64,000 bases of DNA from Paraburkholderia humisilvae (GCF_902859855.1 NZ_CADIKH010000011.1:62001-126000); one strand, 5' to 3'; positions 53,946 through 63,471 are shown, counted from the stretch's first letter. Numbers and translations: made by a program. Notes: generated from the sequence alone by a model not told the origin.

Positions 53946-55465
53946 TGTGCTCGGACGTAGTGATCGAAAAAGAGGCGCCGCAAGCGCAGGCCGATCGCTC
54001 CGGCGGTACGCCCAGGCATTCGCTGGAAGACGCGCTCGCCGCGCTGTCGCCGCGTCTCGTGCCGCGTCAGGCGACGTGGGCGGGTCGGTTGATTCACGGC
54101 AGCGTCACCGCGCTGTGGGTGCTGCTGTTCGCGCGGGCGTTCTTTCTGCACGGCCTCGTCGCATGGGCGACGGGCTTGGCCTATGTGCTCTACGACACGC
54201 TGCTGCTGTGCTTCGTCACGTTGAAGTCGTGGCCTCTCGCAGGACGCATGGTGTCGTCGCAAGCCGTGGGCGAGCGACGCATGCCCGAGATGGGCATCAT
54301 CGTAGCATCGCATAACGAAGCGGCGGTCCTGCCGGTCACGCTGGCGGCGCTGCTCGAGCAGATCGACGGTCCCGTGCAGATTGTGATTGCCGACGACGGG
54401 TCGAGCGATGGCACCGAAGCCCTGCTGACGACCCGGTTTGGCCTCTCGACGCCTGCGCTTGGCCAGCTGAGCGCGCCCAGCACGCGCTACCCGAACCTCT
54501 ACTGGCTGCGCCTGCCGCATGGCGGCAAGGCGCGCGCGCTGAACGCGGCCATCGAGCGCATGACGACCGAAACCATCATGACGGTCGACGCCGATACGTT
54601 GCTTGCCGCCGACGCGACGCGCGCGATGCGCGCTGCCTTCGCCGCAAGCGATACGCTGGTCGCCGCGACCGGCATTCTGGTGCCGGTATGCAGCAAGTCG
54701 GTTGGCGGGCGGCTCTTCCAGTGGTTCCAGACCTACGAGTACATGCGCAACTTCATCTCGCGCTTCGCATGGATGCGCGCGGACAGCCTGCTGCTGGTAT
54801 CGGGTGCGTTCGCGTCGTTCCGGCGCGACGCGCTGGTCGCGGTCGGCGGTTTCGATGGTCAGTGTCTGGTTGAAGACTACGAACTGATCCACCGGCTGCG
54901 ACGCTATTCAGTGGATCGCGGGCTCGGCTGGGATGTCAGCGTGGTCGGCAATGCGCATGCACAGACCGACGCCCCCGATACGCTTGCGAGTTTCCTGCGG
55001 CAGCGGCGCCGCTGGTTTGCCGGCTTCCTCGAAACGCAATACTGGAATCGCGACATGACGGGCAACCGCCGCTACGGCACGCTCGGCATGCTGATGCTGC
55101 CGGTCAAGGCGTTTGACACGATGCAGCCCGTCTACGGCCTGACCGCATTCGCTCTGCTGCTTGCGTTTCTGTTCGGCGGTCATGGCGTGATCGTCGTGTC
55201 GATCTTCAGCGTGATTTTCCTGAAGACCGCGCTCGATCTGGCGTTCTACCTCTGGAGTATCCATCTGTATCGCCGCTGGACCGGCCTGCGCGCCGGGTCG
55301 AGCCTGTGGATGGCGATGGCCGCGGCAATTGCGGAGCCATTCACGTTCCAGTTGTTGCGGCACACCGGTGCTGTGCTCGGCTGGTTCCACTTCCTGCGTG
55401 GCGGCAAGTCGTGGGGTAAGCAGCACCGCTCCGGGCTGATCGCGCCGACCCGTCACAAGCCGTAA
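53945..55465 (+). CDS. Membrane-bound family-2 glycosyltransferase
   Basis: 506 residues. Two N-terminal helices (about 45-90), then a GT-A domain: VASHNEAAVLPVTL, IADDGSSDGT, TVDADTLLA, LVEDYELIHRLR and QRRRWF (QxxRW), then three C-terminal helices. This is a processive-type polysaccharide glycosyltransferase pattern (cellulose/poly-GlcNAc/hyaluronan-like), though without a PilZ domain. The single-base overlap with cytochrome b561 indicates one transcript. Product not determined. Confidence 0.9.
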   Translation: MCSDVVIEKEAPQAQADRSGGTPRHSLEDALAALSPRLVPRQATWAGRLIHGSVTALWVLLFARAFFLHGLVAWATGLAYVLYDTLLLCFVTLKSWPLAGRMVSSQAVGERRMPEMGIIVASHNEAAVLPVTLAALLEQIDGPVQIVIADDGSSDGTEALLTTRFGLSTPALGQLSAPSTRYPNLYWLRLPHGGKARALNAAIERMTTETIMTVDADTLLAADATRAMRAAFAASDTLVAATGILVPVCSKSVGGRLFQWFQTYEYMRNFISRFAWMRADSLLLVSGAFASFRRDALVAVGGFDGQCLVEDYELIHRLRRYSVDRGLGWDVSVVGNAHAQTDAPDTLASFLRQRRRWFAGFLETQYWNRDMTGNRRYGTLGMLMLPVKAFDTMQPVYGLTAFALLLAFLFGGHGVIVVSIFSVIFLKTALDLAFYLWSIHLYRRWTGLRAGSSLWMAMAAAIAEPFTFQLLRHTGAVLGWFHFLRGGKSWGKQHRSGLIAPTRHKP

Positions 55466-55649
55466 CGACAGTCCGTTCTCCGGCTCGCTGCTGACAACGA
55501 CCGCGGTGCGCCATGCACCGCGGCCTGGCACGCCGGCACTCCCTGTAGTCTCCCTTCCCTTCCCCTTGCTGACGCGTCGCGCGGCCGTTGTTGATCGCCA
55601 ACGGTCCGTGCTTTGCGGCATACGCATATACCCTGCCTTGCCACAGCCG

Positions 55650-55677
55650 TGCCTGCGTTCGCAGGCATGGATTTTTC
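55650..55677 (+). terminator. Terminator after glycosyltransferase operon
   Basis: Perfect stem TGCCTGCG (55650-55657) / CGCAGGCA (55660-55667) with a minimal TT loop, followed by TGGATTTTTCT. The gene-free stretch 55466-55800 around it holds this terminator and, after it, an AT-rich part that probably contains the promoter of the Rieske gene. Confidence 0.7.
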
Positions 55678-55800
55678 TCAATTTTCAAAAAACGATCGTA
55701 CTTCGAGTAGACTGAAGAGCGCATTCAGTAATTCAATAGAAAGCTTTACATCTTCGCCTCTACGATGCAGGGGCTTAATCGCGCCAGGAGCACGTCATAC

Positions 55801-56928
55801 ATGCACGCAGTCAGTCCCGTGGAAGACAGTACAGTCGAAACCCCAGTGGGAGTGCCGGTGCGCGATCTGCGCCGCGTCCACATTCACCCGGACTACTGGT
55901 ATCCGCTTGCATGGTCGCATGAAGTGAAGCGTGGCAAGGCGCACGGCGTGCGCTTCGCGGGCGAGCCGATCGTGCTGGTGCGGACGGAGTCCGGCAACGT
56001 GTTCGCACTCGAAGACCGCTGCGCGCATCGGCAGGTGCCGCTGCACGGCGGGGTGGTCGACGGCGAAGCAATCCGCTGCTGTTATCACGGCTGGACCTAC
56101 GACTGCACGGGCCGCTGCGTCGACGTGCCTTATCTCGGCCGCGAACGGTTGCCGAACGGCGTGCGCGCCTATCCTTGCCGCGAAGTCGAAGGGCTGATCT
56201 TCGTGTTTCCGGGCAATGCGGAACTCGCCGCGTCGACACCGCTGCCGCCGCTCGGTTCGGTCGCGAACCACGCTTACAAGACACGACGCTTCGGCCGCGA
56301 AGTCGCGTGCCACTACTCGTTCATGCACGAGAACCTGATGGACATGAACCATCAGTTTTTGCATCGCCGTCAGATGGGTCAGATGCGCGCGCGCTCGCTC
56401 GGGCGGCGCCGCGGCGACGACTGGGTCGAGGTCGATTACACGTTCTCGCGTGAAGCTGGCCAGCAGCCGATCGGCGAGGCGCTCGTGTTCGGCCAGAGCC
56501 GGCAAGGGCAGAAGCAGCACAAGGATGTGATGACCATCCGCACCCAGTACCCGTACCAGACGCTGCAGATCCGCACGTCGGATGGCACGCTGGTGATGGA
56601 TCTGTGGATCATCTATGTGCCGCTCGATGCGGAACAGCGCACCAATCGCACATTCGGCCTGCTTTCGGTCAAGCGGCCAAAGCTCGGCGTTCTGCTCGAT
56701 GTCGCGTGGCCGCTGCTTGTCTGGTTCACCGAGCGAATCTTCAAGGAAGACCGCTGGATCGTCGAGCGCGAGCAGGAGGCGCACGACGCCCAAGGTGCGG
56801 ACTGGAATCACGAAGTCTTCCCGGTCATCAACGAACTGCGCGATCTGCTGCGCACTTGCGGTGCGCCGCCAACACGTCGCGTGGTGCCGATCGCACCGGA
56901 ACCGGCGGCGCAGTCATGCATGAGCTGA
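55801..56928 (+). CDS. Rieske non-heme iron oxygenase, alpha-subunit type
   Basis: 375 residues. Rieske 2Fe-2S ligands: Cys74-His76 (CAHRQ) and Cys93-His96 (CCYHGW). Mononuclear iron motif NLMDMNHQFLH with Asp181, His184, His188. It resembles the PobA/VanA/cholesterol-desaturase-like single-component group. Substrate unknown. ATG 55801 has AGGAG upstream; an ATG at 55765 is also in frame but adds only 12 residues. No ferredoxin or reductase gene is adjacent. Confidence 0.9.
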   Translation: MHAVSPVEDSTVETPVGVPVRDLRRVHIHPDYWYPLAWSHEVKRGKAHGVRFAGEPIVLVRTESGNVFALEDRCAHRQVPLHGGVVDGEAIRCCYHGWTYDCTGRCVDVPYLGRERLPNGVRAYPCREVEGLIFVFPGNAELAASTPLPPLGSVANHAYKTRRFGREVACHYSFMHENLMDMNHQFLHRRQMGQMRARSLGRRRGDDWVEVDYTFSREAGQQPIGEALVFGQSRQGQKQHKDVMTIRTQYPYQTLQIRTSDGTLVMDLWIIYVPLDAEQRTNRTFGLLSVKRPKLGVLLDVAWPLLVWFTERIFKEDRWIVEREQEAHDAQGADWNHEVFPVINELRDLLRTCGAPPTRRVVPIAPEPAAQSCMS

Positions 56929-57087
56929 CCGGTACGCGGTCACGATGACGTGACCGCCTGGTTTGACCGGCTGTGGCATTCGCCGCAGCCGAATGGAGCG
57001 CGTTGCGTTATGCTGCCTCCAGAGTGCTCGCGGTCGATAGGCGGGCGCCCGCGCCGTCGACGCGTTGTCGATTGAGGAGGCCGCGTC

Positions 57088-57564
57088 ATGTCCGAAGTGA
57101 GCGACGGGAATTCGACCGTTTCCGGCCTGGAGATTCTTTCGACGCGCACCTTCGACGCGCCGCGCGAACGCGTTTTCCTCGCATGGACGGACCCGGTTCA
57201 TCTCGCTCGCTGGTGGGGCCCGAAGGGCTTCCGCAATACCTTTCAGGAGTTCGAACTCAGGTCGGGCGGCGCTTGGCGCTTCGTGATGCACGGACCGGAC
57301 GGCGTCGATTACCGGAACCATAGCGTATTTCTCGAAATCACCGAACCGGAACGGATCGTGTTCGATCATATGTCCGGGCCACATTTCCGGGTGATTGCGA
57401 CCTTCGATGAAGCCGGCGCGACAGTCGGCAATACGAAACTGACCTATCGGATGGTGTTCGAGACGGCGGCGGCGTGCGCACAAGTGAAGACGTTTGCGTT
57501 GAAGGCGAACGAGGAGAGCTTTGATCGCCTTGCGGCGGAGTTGAAGCAGATGGCGGCAGGCTGA
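57088..57564 (+). CDS. SRPBCC/AHSA1-family protein
   Basis: 158 residues, START-like fold. N-terminal RTFDAPRERVFLAWTDPVHLARWWGP is typical of the Aha1-domain family; substrate binding is likely but unknown. A GAGG ribosome site is upstream. A terminator follows. Confidence 0.9.
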   Translation: MSEVSDGNSTVSGLEILSTRTFDAPRERVFLAWTDPVHLARWWGPKGFRNTFQEFELRSGGAWRFVMHGPDGVDYRNHSVFLEITEPERIVFDHMSGPHFRVIATFDEAGATVGNTKLTYRMVFETAAACAQVKTFALKANEESFDRLAAELKQMAAG

Positions 57565-57604
57565 CGCCAATGGCGGTCCAGCCGCGTGCAACGCGCGCGA
57601 AATC

Positions 57605-57642
57605 AAAAGCTCCTGCGTTCCGTAAAACACAGGAGCTTTTTT
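57605..57642. terminator. Bidirectional terminator between SRPBCC and porin genes
   Basis: 11-bp stem AAAAGCTCCTG (57605-57615) / CAGGAGCTTTT (57630-57640), 14-base loop, TTTT on both sides. It serves the SRPBCC gene on plus and could serve the porin on minus. Confidence 0.88.
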
Positions 57643-57719
57643 GTTGCCGCCTCGTTTTGTTGCGGCCGCGACTAGCGACTAGCGACTACGCCGCAGCCGT
57701 AGCGGGTCGCGACGCGCGG

Positions 57720-58841
57720 TCAGAAGCGGTGGCGCAGACCGACCGTCGCCGCTGCCTGGTTCTGCGACGACGAGAGCAAGCTTGCGTTACCCGAGTAAAT
57801 TCCCGCAGCGCCGATTTCGTCGCCCGTGGCGCGCTGATAGACAACTTGCGCATAGACGTCGGTACGCTTGGACAGCGCGTAGTCGGTTTGCACGCCGACC
57901 TGATGGATGTGGCCCACATTGGTCTTCTTGCCCGCGATACTGTAGTCGCCGTCCGTGTACGTATAGGCGATACCCGCGCTAAGTGCCGGCGTGAAATTGT
58001 ACTTCGCGTTGATTTCGTAGTTGTTCAGGTGCGCGGACGAGCCGGGCGAATTCGCGAAGTTGTCCTGGCGCGTTTGCGTCCAGACGACGCCGACCAGCGC
58101 CGGGCCAAACGCGTAGCTCGCGCCGACACCGAACTGACGCTGGCGGAACCCGCCGACCGCATCGTTGATCGCGCTCATGTCCGGATCGGTCGTCGCGCCG
58201 TTCGACGTGGCACCCGGGTTGTTCTGCTGCGAGTATCCCGCTCCAATGCGCAGACCCGCGTACTGATAGGCCGCGCCGAGGCTGTATTCGCGGTTGTTCG
58301 CAAAGCTGCTCTGATTCGAAAAGCCATACGTGCCGCCGAACGTGAAGCCGCCGTAGTTCACGCTGGTGTACTTGATCGCGTTGTTGACCGGGAAGCCGCC
58401 GTTCGTGTTCAGGTTGTCGTTGTTGAACGGATGCGCGAAGTATGTGCCGCCCCAGCTGCCGGTTGCAGTAAGCGGTGCGACGTAGTCCTGCATCGAGTCC
58501 CACTGGCGGCCGAGCGTGACGGTGCCGTAGTCGCTCGCAAGGCCGACGAACGCCTGGCGGTTGAACAGCGAGCCATCGTTCGCGAGCTTGCCGTTGTTGA
58601 TATCAAAACCGCTTTCGAGGGTAAAGACTGCCTTCAGTCCACCGCCCAGATCTTCGGACCCGCGCAGGCCCCAGCGGCTTTGATCGATACCACTGCTCAC
58701 GGCGGCGCGCCCGCTGCCGTTGACGTTATTGGTATAGGTAAAGCCCGCGTCGATCAAGCCGTACAGCGTGACGCTGCTTTGTGCGTGAGCGAGCGGAACG
58801 AATGACGCGGCAACGGCCGCGACGATCATGGTCTTTTTCAT
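57720..58841 (-). CDS. Burkholderia-type trimeric outer-membrane porin
   Basis: 373 residues. Signal MKKTMIVAAVAASFVPLAHAQ, then SSVTLYGLIDAGFTY, the hallmark start of the 16-strand Burkholderia porins; SRWGLRGSEDLGGGLKAVFTLE and the terminal AAATVGLRHRF (C-terminal Phe) are typical. It forms general-diffusion channels. ATG 58841 has AAGGAAGC upstream. A long AT-rich region lies upstream. Confidence 0.95.
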   Translation of the reverse strand: MKKTMIVAAVAASFVPLAHAQSSVTLYGLIDAGFTYTNNVNGSGRAAVSSGIDQSRWGLRGSEDLGGGLKAVFTLESGFDINNGKLANDGSLFNRQAFVGLASDYGTVTLGRQWDSMQDYVAPLTATGSWGGTYFAHPFNNDNLNTNGGFPVNNAIKYTSVNYGGFTFGGTYGFSNQSSFANNREYSLGAAYQYAGLRIGAGYSQQNNPGATSNGATTDPDMSAINDAVGGFRQRQFGVGASYAFGPALVGVVWTQTRQDNFANSPGSSAHLNNYEINAKYNFTPALSAGIAYTYTDGDYSIAGKKTNVGHIHQVGVQTDYALSKRTDVYAQVVYQRATGDEIGAAGIYSGNASLLSSSQNQAAATVGLRHRF

Positions 58842-59461
58842 CTGAGCTTCCTTCTGTGTTCGGTGGGGCGCGCATCGGCAGGCTGGAAAACCGGGACACG
58901 TGCATTCCCTACTGGGGAACGGCCGCAGTATAGGTAGGCTCACTAAATAATCTTCGTATAACAATTGGCAATTGATTTTTGCTGAACGAGAAATAAAACA
59001 GTGAATGGAATGTAGGCTTTTGTTTTAATTTATCTTGTTCGTCTCAAATAAAAGGCATTCTATTTTTGAGATTAAAACAACGTTGCCTTGATGGCAACGA
59101 GGATAAGATGGGGATGGATGATGGGTGGGATTTATCCCGAAATAAAAAGAAGTTTGTCGGTGGATTAATTTGTAAATTATCTTTATAGAATGCACAAATT
59201 TAAATTGATATAACTGAGACGCGTCCTAATTCGTTCAGATATAAAATGTCAGAAAAGAGGGAGAGACTATTGTCCCAATAAAGCACGTTATATTTATTTA
59301 CGTTTCTTGTCGGACTCGTCATTCAGCCGGGTTGACGCTCCTTTGCGCACACGCGTTTGCCGCTCACCGCATCTGCTTGCTAGACTGCCGTCGCAAACTG
59401 AAAATCGGCCGTCGCCGGTGCGGCGGCATCCATTGCAGTGGACGTTTCAATCGGAGGTTCC
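58842..59461. promoter_or_regulatory. AT-rich regulatory region upstream of the porin
   Basis: 620 bases, far AT-richer than the rest. On minus, TATACT (58932-58927) may be the porin -10, leaving a long 5' leader of about 80 bases. The palindrome pair CAATTG-G-CAATTG (58962-58974) lies upstream of it. An inverted repeat CGTTGCC (59081-59087) / GGCAACG (59093-59099) is followed on minus by TTGTTTTAAT and might be a terminator or operator. No gene seen. Confidence 0.55.
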
Positions 59462-59815
59462 ATGGCTTACATGCTGCTCGTTGTCGAACCGATCGATCAG
59501 CGCGACGAACGCGGTGAAGTTGCCGGCCGCGCGGTCTTCGACGAAATGGTGCGCTACCGCGACTCGCTGAATGAGCGCGGCGTACTGATCTCGGCGGAAT
59601 CGCTATCGACTGCGAAGAAGGGCAAGCGCCTGCAGGTGCGAGAAGGCAAGGCGCGCCTGGTTGACGGCCCATTCGCCGAAGCGAAGGAAATGATCGGCGG
59701 GTTCTTTCTGGTGGACTGCGAAACACAGGATGAAGCGGTTGCGCTTGCGGCCGAGTGCCCGGCCGCGCAGTGGTCCACGATCGAAGTGCGCAAGCTCGGA
59801 CCTTGCTACGAGTAG
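59462..59815 (+). CDS. YciI/DGPF-domain protein
   Basis: 117 residues, a dimeric ferredoxin-like alpha-beta fold. The DGPF signature is VDGPFAEAKEMIGGFFLV (about residues 64-81). A strong CGGAGG ribosome site precedes ATG 59462. First in a four-gene unit DGPF-DGPF-VOC-ECF42 sigma. DGPF proteins are the usual neighbours of ECF42 sigma factors; their biochemical role is unknown. Confidence 0.9.
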   Translation: MAYMLLVVEPIDQRDERGEVAGRAVFDEMVRYRDSLNERGVLISAESLSTAKKGKRLQVREGKARLVDGPFAEAKEMIGGFFLVDCETQDEAVALAAECPAAQWSTIEVRKLGPCYE

Positions 59816-59982
59816 GCTCGGGCGAGTACCCGGCCGCTTATCAGCCACTTCGCCAAGGGTTTCCCCTGGTGTGTGCGTGCCGCTTCGCCTGTCGATTCCG
59901 CAGGCGCTGGTTCGTCGTGCTGGCAAGGAGGCGCTGACCATTCCGTTTGCGCCTCCGGTGCCCATCCAACGGAGAAATATCA

Positions 59983-60396
59983 ATGCGATTCATGATCATG
60001 GTGAAGGCGAACGCGGACAGCGAAGCCGGCAAGATGCCGGAAGAAGAATTGATCGCGGCGATGGCGGTCTATCACGAGGAACTCGCGAAGGCCGGCGTAC
60101 TGCTCGATGCAAGCGGCCTTCAGCCGACCTCGAAGGGTTGGCGCATCCGCTACGAGGGCGGCCAGCGCAGGATTATCGATGGTCCGTTCGCCGAAACCAA
60201 GGAGCTGCTGGCCGGCTACACGCTGATCCAGGTGCGCTCGCGTGAAGAAGCGATGGAGTGGGCGCGGCGCTTCCCGGCGCCATTCGGTGAACATGCGGAA
60301 GGCGAGATCGAAGTGCGGCCGCTGTTCGGACTCGACGATTTCGAACCGAGCCCGTCGATGGACCGTTTTCGCAAGATCGAAGGCACCAATCACTGA
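59983..60396 (+). CDS. YciI/DGPF-domain protein (second copy)
   Basis: 137 residues. The signature is IDGPFAETKELLAGYTLIQV. It is a diverged paralogue of the gene before it. ATG 59983 has GGAGAAA upstream. It is followed after 13 bases by a VOC-fold gene in the same operon. Confidence 0.9.
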   Translation: MRFMIMVKANADSEAGKMPEEELIAAMAVYHEELAKAGVLLDASGLQPTSKGWRIRYEGGQRRIIDGPFAETKELLAGYTLIQVRSREEAMEWARRFPAPFGEHAEGEIEVRPLFGLDDFEPSPSMDRFRKIEGTNH

Positions 60397-60409
60397 CACG
60401 AGGCGCACC

Positions 60410-60850
60410 ATGCACAAGCAGATATTTCTGAACATCGCGGTCGACGATCTCGAGCGCTCGAAAGCGTTCTTCGCGAAGCTCGGCTTCACGTTCGAGCCGA
60501 AATTCACCGACCAGAACGCGGCGTGCATGATCGTCGGCGAAAACATCTTCACGATGTTGCTGACCAAGCCGTTCTTCAGCACCTTCACCAGCAAGCCGCT
60601 GATCGACGCGTCAAAAAGCACCGAAGCATTGATCTGTCTGTCGTGCGACAGCCGCGCCGAAGTCGACCATCTCGTCGCGAAAGCGGTCGCGGCAGGCGGC
60701 ACGGCGCCGCGCAAGCCGCAGGACTACGGCTTCATGTACGGCCACGGCTTCGAAGATCTCGACGGCCACATTTGGGAACTCGCGTTTATGGACCCGAATG
60801 TGCCGATGCCGGATCACCCCGCGGCATCGGCCACACCGGCAGCCAATTGA
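60410..60850 (+). CDS. VOC-fold protein (glyoxalase/bleomycin-resistance superfamily)
   Basis: 146 residues. N-terminal FLNIAVDDLERSKAFFAKLGF is typical of VOC; metal-ligand pattern is partly kept (FEDLDGHIWELAFM). Function unknown. The stop TGA overlaps the sigma gene TTG (TTGA), so it is coupled to it. Confidence 0.9.
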   Translation: MHKQIFLNIAVDDLERSKAFFAKLGFTFEPKFTDQNAACMIVGENIFTMLLTKPFFSTFTSKPLIDASKSTEALICLSCDSRAEVDHLVAKAVAAGGTAPRKPQDYGFMYGHGFEDLDGHIWELAFMDPNVPMPDHPAASATPAAN

Positions 60851-62142
60851 AGGCGGCCGTGTCGACGGCCGCGACGCATCGTGCGATCGAGGCGGTGTGG
60901 CGGATCGAATCCGCAAAGGTCATCGCGCACGTCGCGCGGATCGTGCGCGACGTCGGCGTGGCCGAAGAACTCGCACAGGACGCGCTGGTCGCCGCGCTCG
61001 AGCACTGGCCCGCGGCCGGCGTGCCCGACAACCCGGGAGCGTGGCTGATGGCGACCGCAAAGAACCGCGCGCTCGACCGCTGGCGCCAGGAAGCACTGCA
61101 CGCCAGAAAGCGCGAAGAGCTCGGCCACGACCTCGACGCGCTCGAGGCGCACCTGGTGCCCGATTTTGTCGATGCGCTCGACGCCGCGCGCGAAGACGAT
61201 ATCGGCGACGATCTTTTGCGGCTGGTGTTTACCGCGTGCCACCCGGTGCTGTCGACCGATGCGCGTGTTGCGCTGACGCTGCGCCTGCTGGGCGGCCTGA
61301 CGACCGATGAGATCGCACGCGCGTTTCTTGTGCCCGAACCGACGATTGCTCAACGCATCGTGCGAGCGAAGCGCACCCTGTCCGCGGCGAAGGTGCCATT
61401 CGAAGTCCCGCAAGCCGATGAGCGCGCGGCGCGGCTCGCGTCGGTGCTCGAAGTGATCTATCTGATCTTCAACGAAGGCTATTCGGCAACGGCCGGCGAC
61501 GACTGGATGCGCCCCGCGCTATGCGAGGAGGCGTTGCGGCTCGGCCGTGTTCTTGCCGGGCTCGTGCCCGACGAAAGCGAGGCGCACGGCCTGGTCGCAT
61601 TGATGGAAATCCAGGCGTCGCGTCTTGCGGCACGCATCGACGCGCAAGGCAAGCCGGTGCTGCTGCTGGATCAGGACCGCAGCCGCTGGGACACGTTGCT
61701 GATCCGGCGCGGGTTGGCGGCGCTCGCTCGCGCCGAGTCGCTCGACGGAAGCAGCGGTCCCTATACGTTGCAAGCCGCGCTCGCTGCATGCCATGCACGC
61801 GCGCGCACGGCGGATGAAACCGACTGGGAGCGCATTGTCGCACTCTACGATGCGCTCGCGCAGATTGCGCCGTCGCCGGTAGTCGAACTTAACCGCGCGG
61901 TCGCGGTTGGCATGGCATTCGGGCCGGCTGCGGGCCTTGAGATCGTCGAGGCGCTCGACGCCGATTCCGCGCTCTCGAACTACCACTGGCTACCGAGCGT
62001 GCGTGGCGACCTGCTGGCGAAGCTCGGCCGACGCGACGAAGCGCGTGCCGAATTCGAACGCGCGGCCGCGATGACGCGCAATGCGCGCGAACGCGATCTG
62101 CTGCTTGAACGCGCGCAGCAAATGAGCCGTGACGCGCACTGA
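60847..62142 (+). CDS. ECF42-type sigma factor with C-terminal TPR-like extension
   Basis: About 431 residues. Sigma region 2: VGVAEELAQDALVAALEHWP and WLMATAKNRALDRWR. Region 4: LTLRLLGGLTTDEIARAFLVPEPTIAQRIVRAKRTL (about 135-170). A 250-residue helical extension follows (from VIYLIFNEGYSA to the end), typical of ECF42, which has no anti-sigma and is controlled through this extension. Start TTG 60847 overlaps the VOC stop; GTG 60859 is an alternative. The DGPF genes upstream are the expected targets. Confidence 0.93.
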   Translation: MKAAVSTAATHRAIEAVWRIESAKVIAHVARIVRDVGVAEELAQDALVAALEHWPAAGVPDNPGAWLMATAKNRALDRWRQEALHARKREELGHDLDALEAHLVPDFVDALDAAREDDIGDDLLRLVFTACHPVLSTDARVALTLRLLGGLTTDEIARAFLVPEPTIAQRIVRAKRTLSAAKVPFEVPQADERAARLASVLEVIYLIFNEGYSATAGDDWMRPALCEEALRLGRVLAGLVPDESEAHGLVALMEIQASRLAARIDAQGKPVLLLDQDRSRWDTLLIRRGLAALARAESLDGSSGPYTLQAALAACHARARTADETDWERIVALYDALAQIAPSPVVELNRAVAVGMAFGPAAGLEIVEALDADSALSNYHWLPSVRGDLLAKLGRRDEARAEFERAAAMTRNARERDLLLERAQQMSRDAH

Positions 62143-62143
62143 A

Positions 62144-62623
62144 TCAAACCCGGCGTTGACGCGCCGCTGAGTCGCGCGGTGGCTTTGTATCGTCGTCCGG
62201 GGCGGTTCGATGACAATCGACAAATGGCGAATCGGTGTCGGTGCCCCCCGAGCGCAAGTTGGTGCGTGCGTCTTCGGCTAGCCGCTCATAGCGCTTACGA
62301 AAGCGCGTCAGATCCTTTTCATCCAGTTCTTCGAGATCCAGTAAAGCGTTGTGCGCACCCTCGAGCGCGCGGATCAATTCGTCGAGCTTGATCTGCATGG
62401 CGGCGGTGTCGCGATTCTGCGTGTTCTGGATCAGGAACACCATCAGAAACGTCACGATCGTCGTGGATGTATTAATGACCAACTGCCATGTGTCACTAAA
62501 GTGAAAAAGTGGCCCGCTCGCGCCCCACATGACGACCAGCAGCGCCGCAATCATGAACGTGCCCGGCTTGCCTGCCATCGTCGAAAGCGCGGTCGAGAGT
62601 CGTGAGAACCAGTTCTGGGTCAC
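62144..62623 (-). CDS. Low-affinity iron permease-family membrane protein
   Basis: 159 residues. Two membrane helices (about 20-40 and 45-68; FLMVFLIQNTQNRDTAAMQIKLDELI follows as the family block). The C-terminal part is helical, then disordered. Family name comes from yeast Fet4; bacterial members are short and uncharacterised. Start GTG 62623 with AGGGGA upstream; the longer upstream frame overlaps the VOC gene and is not family-like. Confidence 0.87.
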   Translation of the reverse strand: MTQNWFSRLSTALSTMAGKPGTFMIAALLVVMWGASGPLFHFSDTWQLVINTSTTIVTFLMVFLIQNTQNRDTAAMQIKLDELIRALEGAHNALLDLEELDEKDLTRFRKRYERLAEDARTNLRSGGTDTDSPFVDCHRTAPDDDTKPPRDSAARQRRV

Positions 62624-62867
62624 GAGATGTCCCCTTGTCGACAATATACGTTCGGACGCCAAATTGACGCGTCCCATCGGTGCTCTTGCACGACGCGTGC
62701 CGGGTCGGCCGTTGCGGTGCAGCAAGGCAGCGCCGCTTTGCCAGGAATGAGAAATTTCTCCTTGCGTATGTCGATATGACGGTGGCTTACTCGTCGTCGT
62801 GATGAAGCCACGATGTCCGGTGCAGCTTCGCCACCCCGTTAACCGTCGATAGACAGGAGCCACGACT

Positions 62868-63344
62868 ATGTCCAAACCCGCCACGAGAACCATTCCCGAA
62901 GGCATGCATTCGCTGACCCCGCATATCGTCTGCGCCGGCGCCGCCGATGCAATCGAGTTTTACAAAAAAGCATTCAACGCGACCGAACAGGTTCGCATGC
63001 CGGGCCCCGGAGGCAAATTGATGCACGCGTCGCTGAAGATCGGCGATTCGACATTGATGCTTGTCGACGAAATGCCGGAGTGCGGCGGAGCAATTGGCCC
63101 GAAGGCACTGAAGGGCACGCCAGTGACGATCCACTTGTATGTGAACGATGTCGACGCAACGGTCGCGCAGGCGGTCAAGGCCGGCGCGAAAGTGACCATG
63201 CCCGTCGACGATATGTTCTGGGGCGACCGTTACGGTCAACTGGAAGACCCGTTCGGCCACCGCTGGTCGGTCGCCACTCACAAGGTCGATCTGACGCCCG
63301 AAGAAATGCAAGCTGCGATGCAGGAGATGATGAAGTCCCACTAG
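62868..63344 (+). CDS. PhnB-like VOC-fold protein
   Basis: 158 residues. PhnB-type VOC pattern (PHIVCAGAADAIEFYKKAFNA, MFWGDRYGQLEDPFGHRWSVATH). A metal-independent dimer by family; substrate unknown. CAGGAG is upstream of ATG 62868. Confidence 0.9.
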   Translation: MSKPATRTIPEGMHSLTPHIVCAGAADAIEFYKKAFNATEQVRMPGPGGKLMHASLKIGDSTLMLVDEMPECGGAIGPKALKGTPVTIHLYVNDVDATVAQAVKAGAKVTMPVDDMFWGDRYGQLEDPFGHRWSVATHKVDLTPEEMQAAMQEMMKSH

Positions 63345-63471
63345 TCACCGGCACACCGCCGTTGCATCAATTCCCGTTTATCGGGCCGCGCACATCGCAC
63401 GACGGCGCGCCACGCTGCCGCCGTGCGGGTTCACGGCCCGAACGGTTCGACCACGCAAGCAAGGAGTGTCG

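Noticed and set aside
57670..57690. Short tandem repeat of CTAGCGA near the end of the porin
   Set aside because: Only about two and a half units of 7 bases in a gap between genes; too short to support a function.
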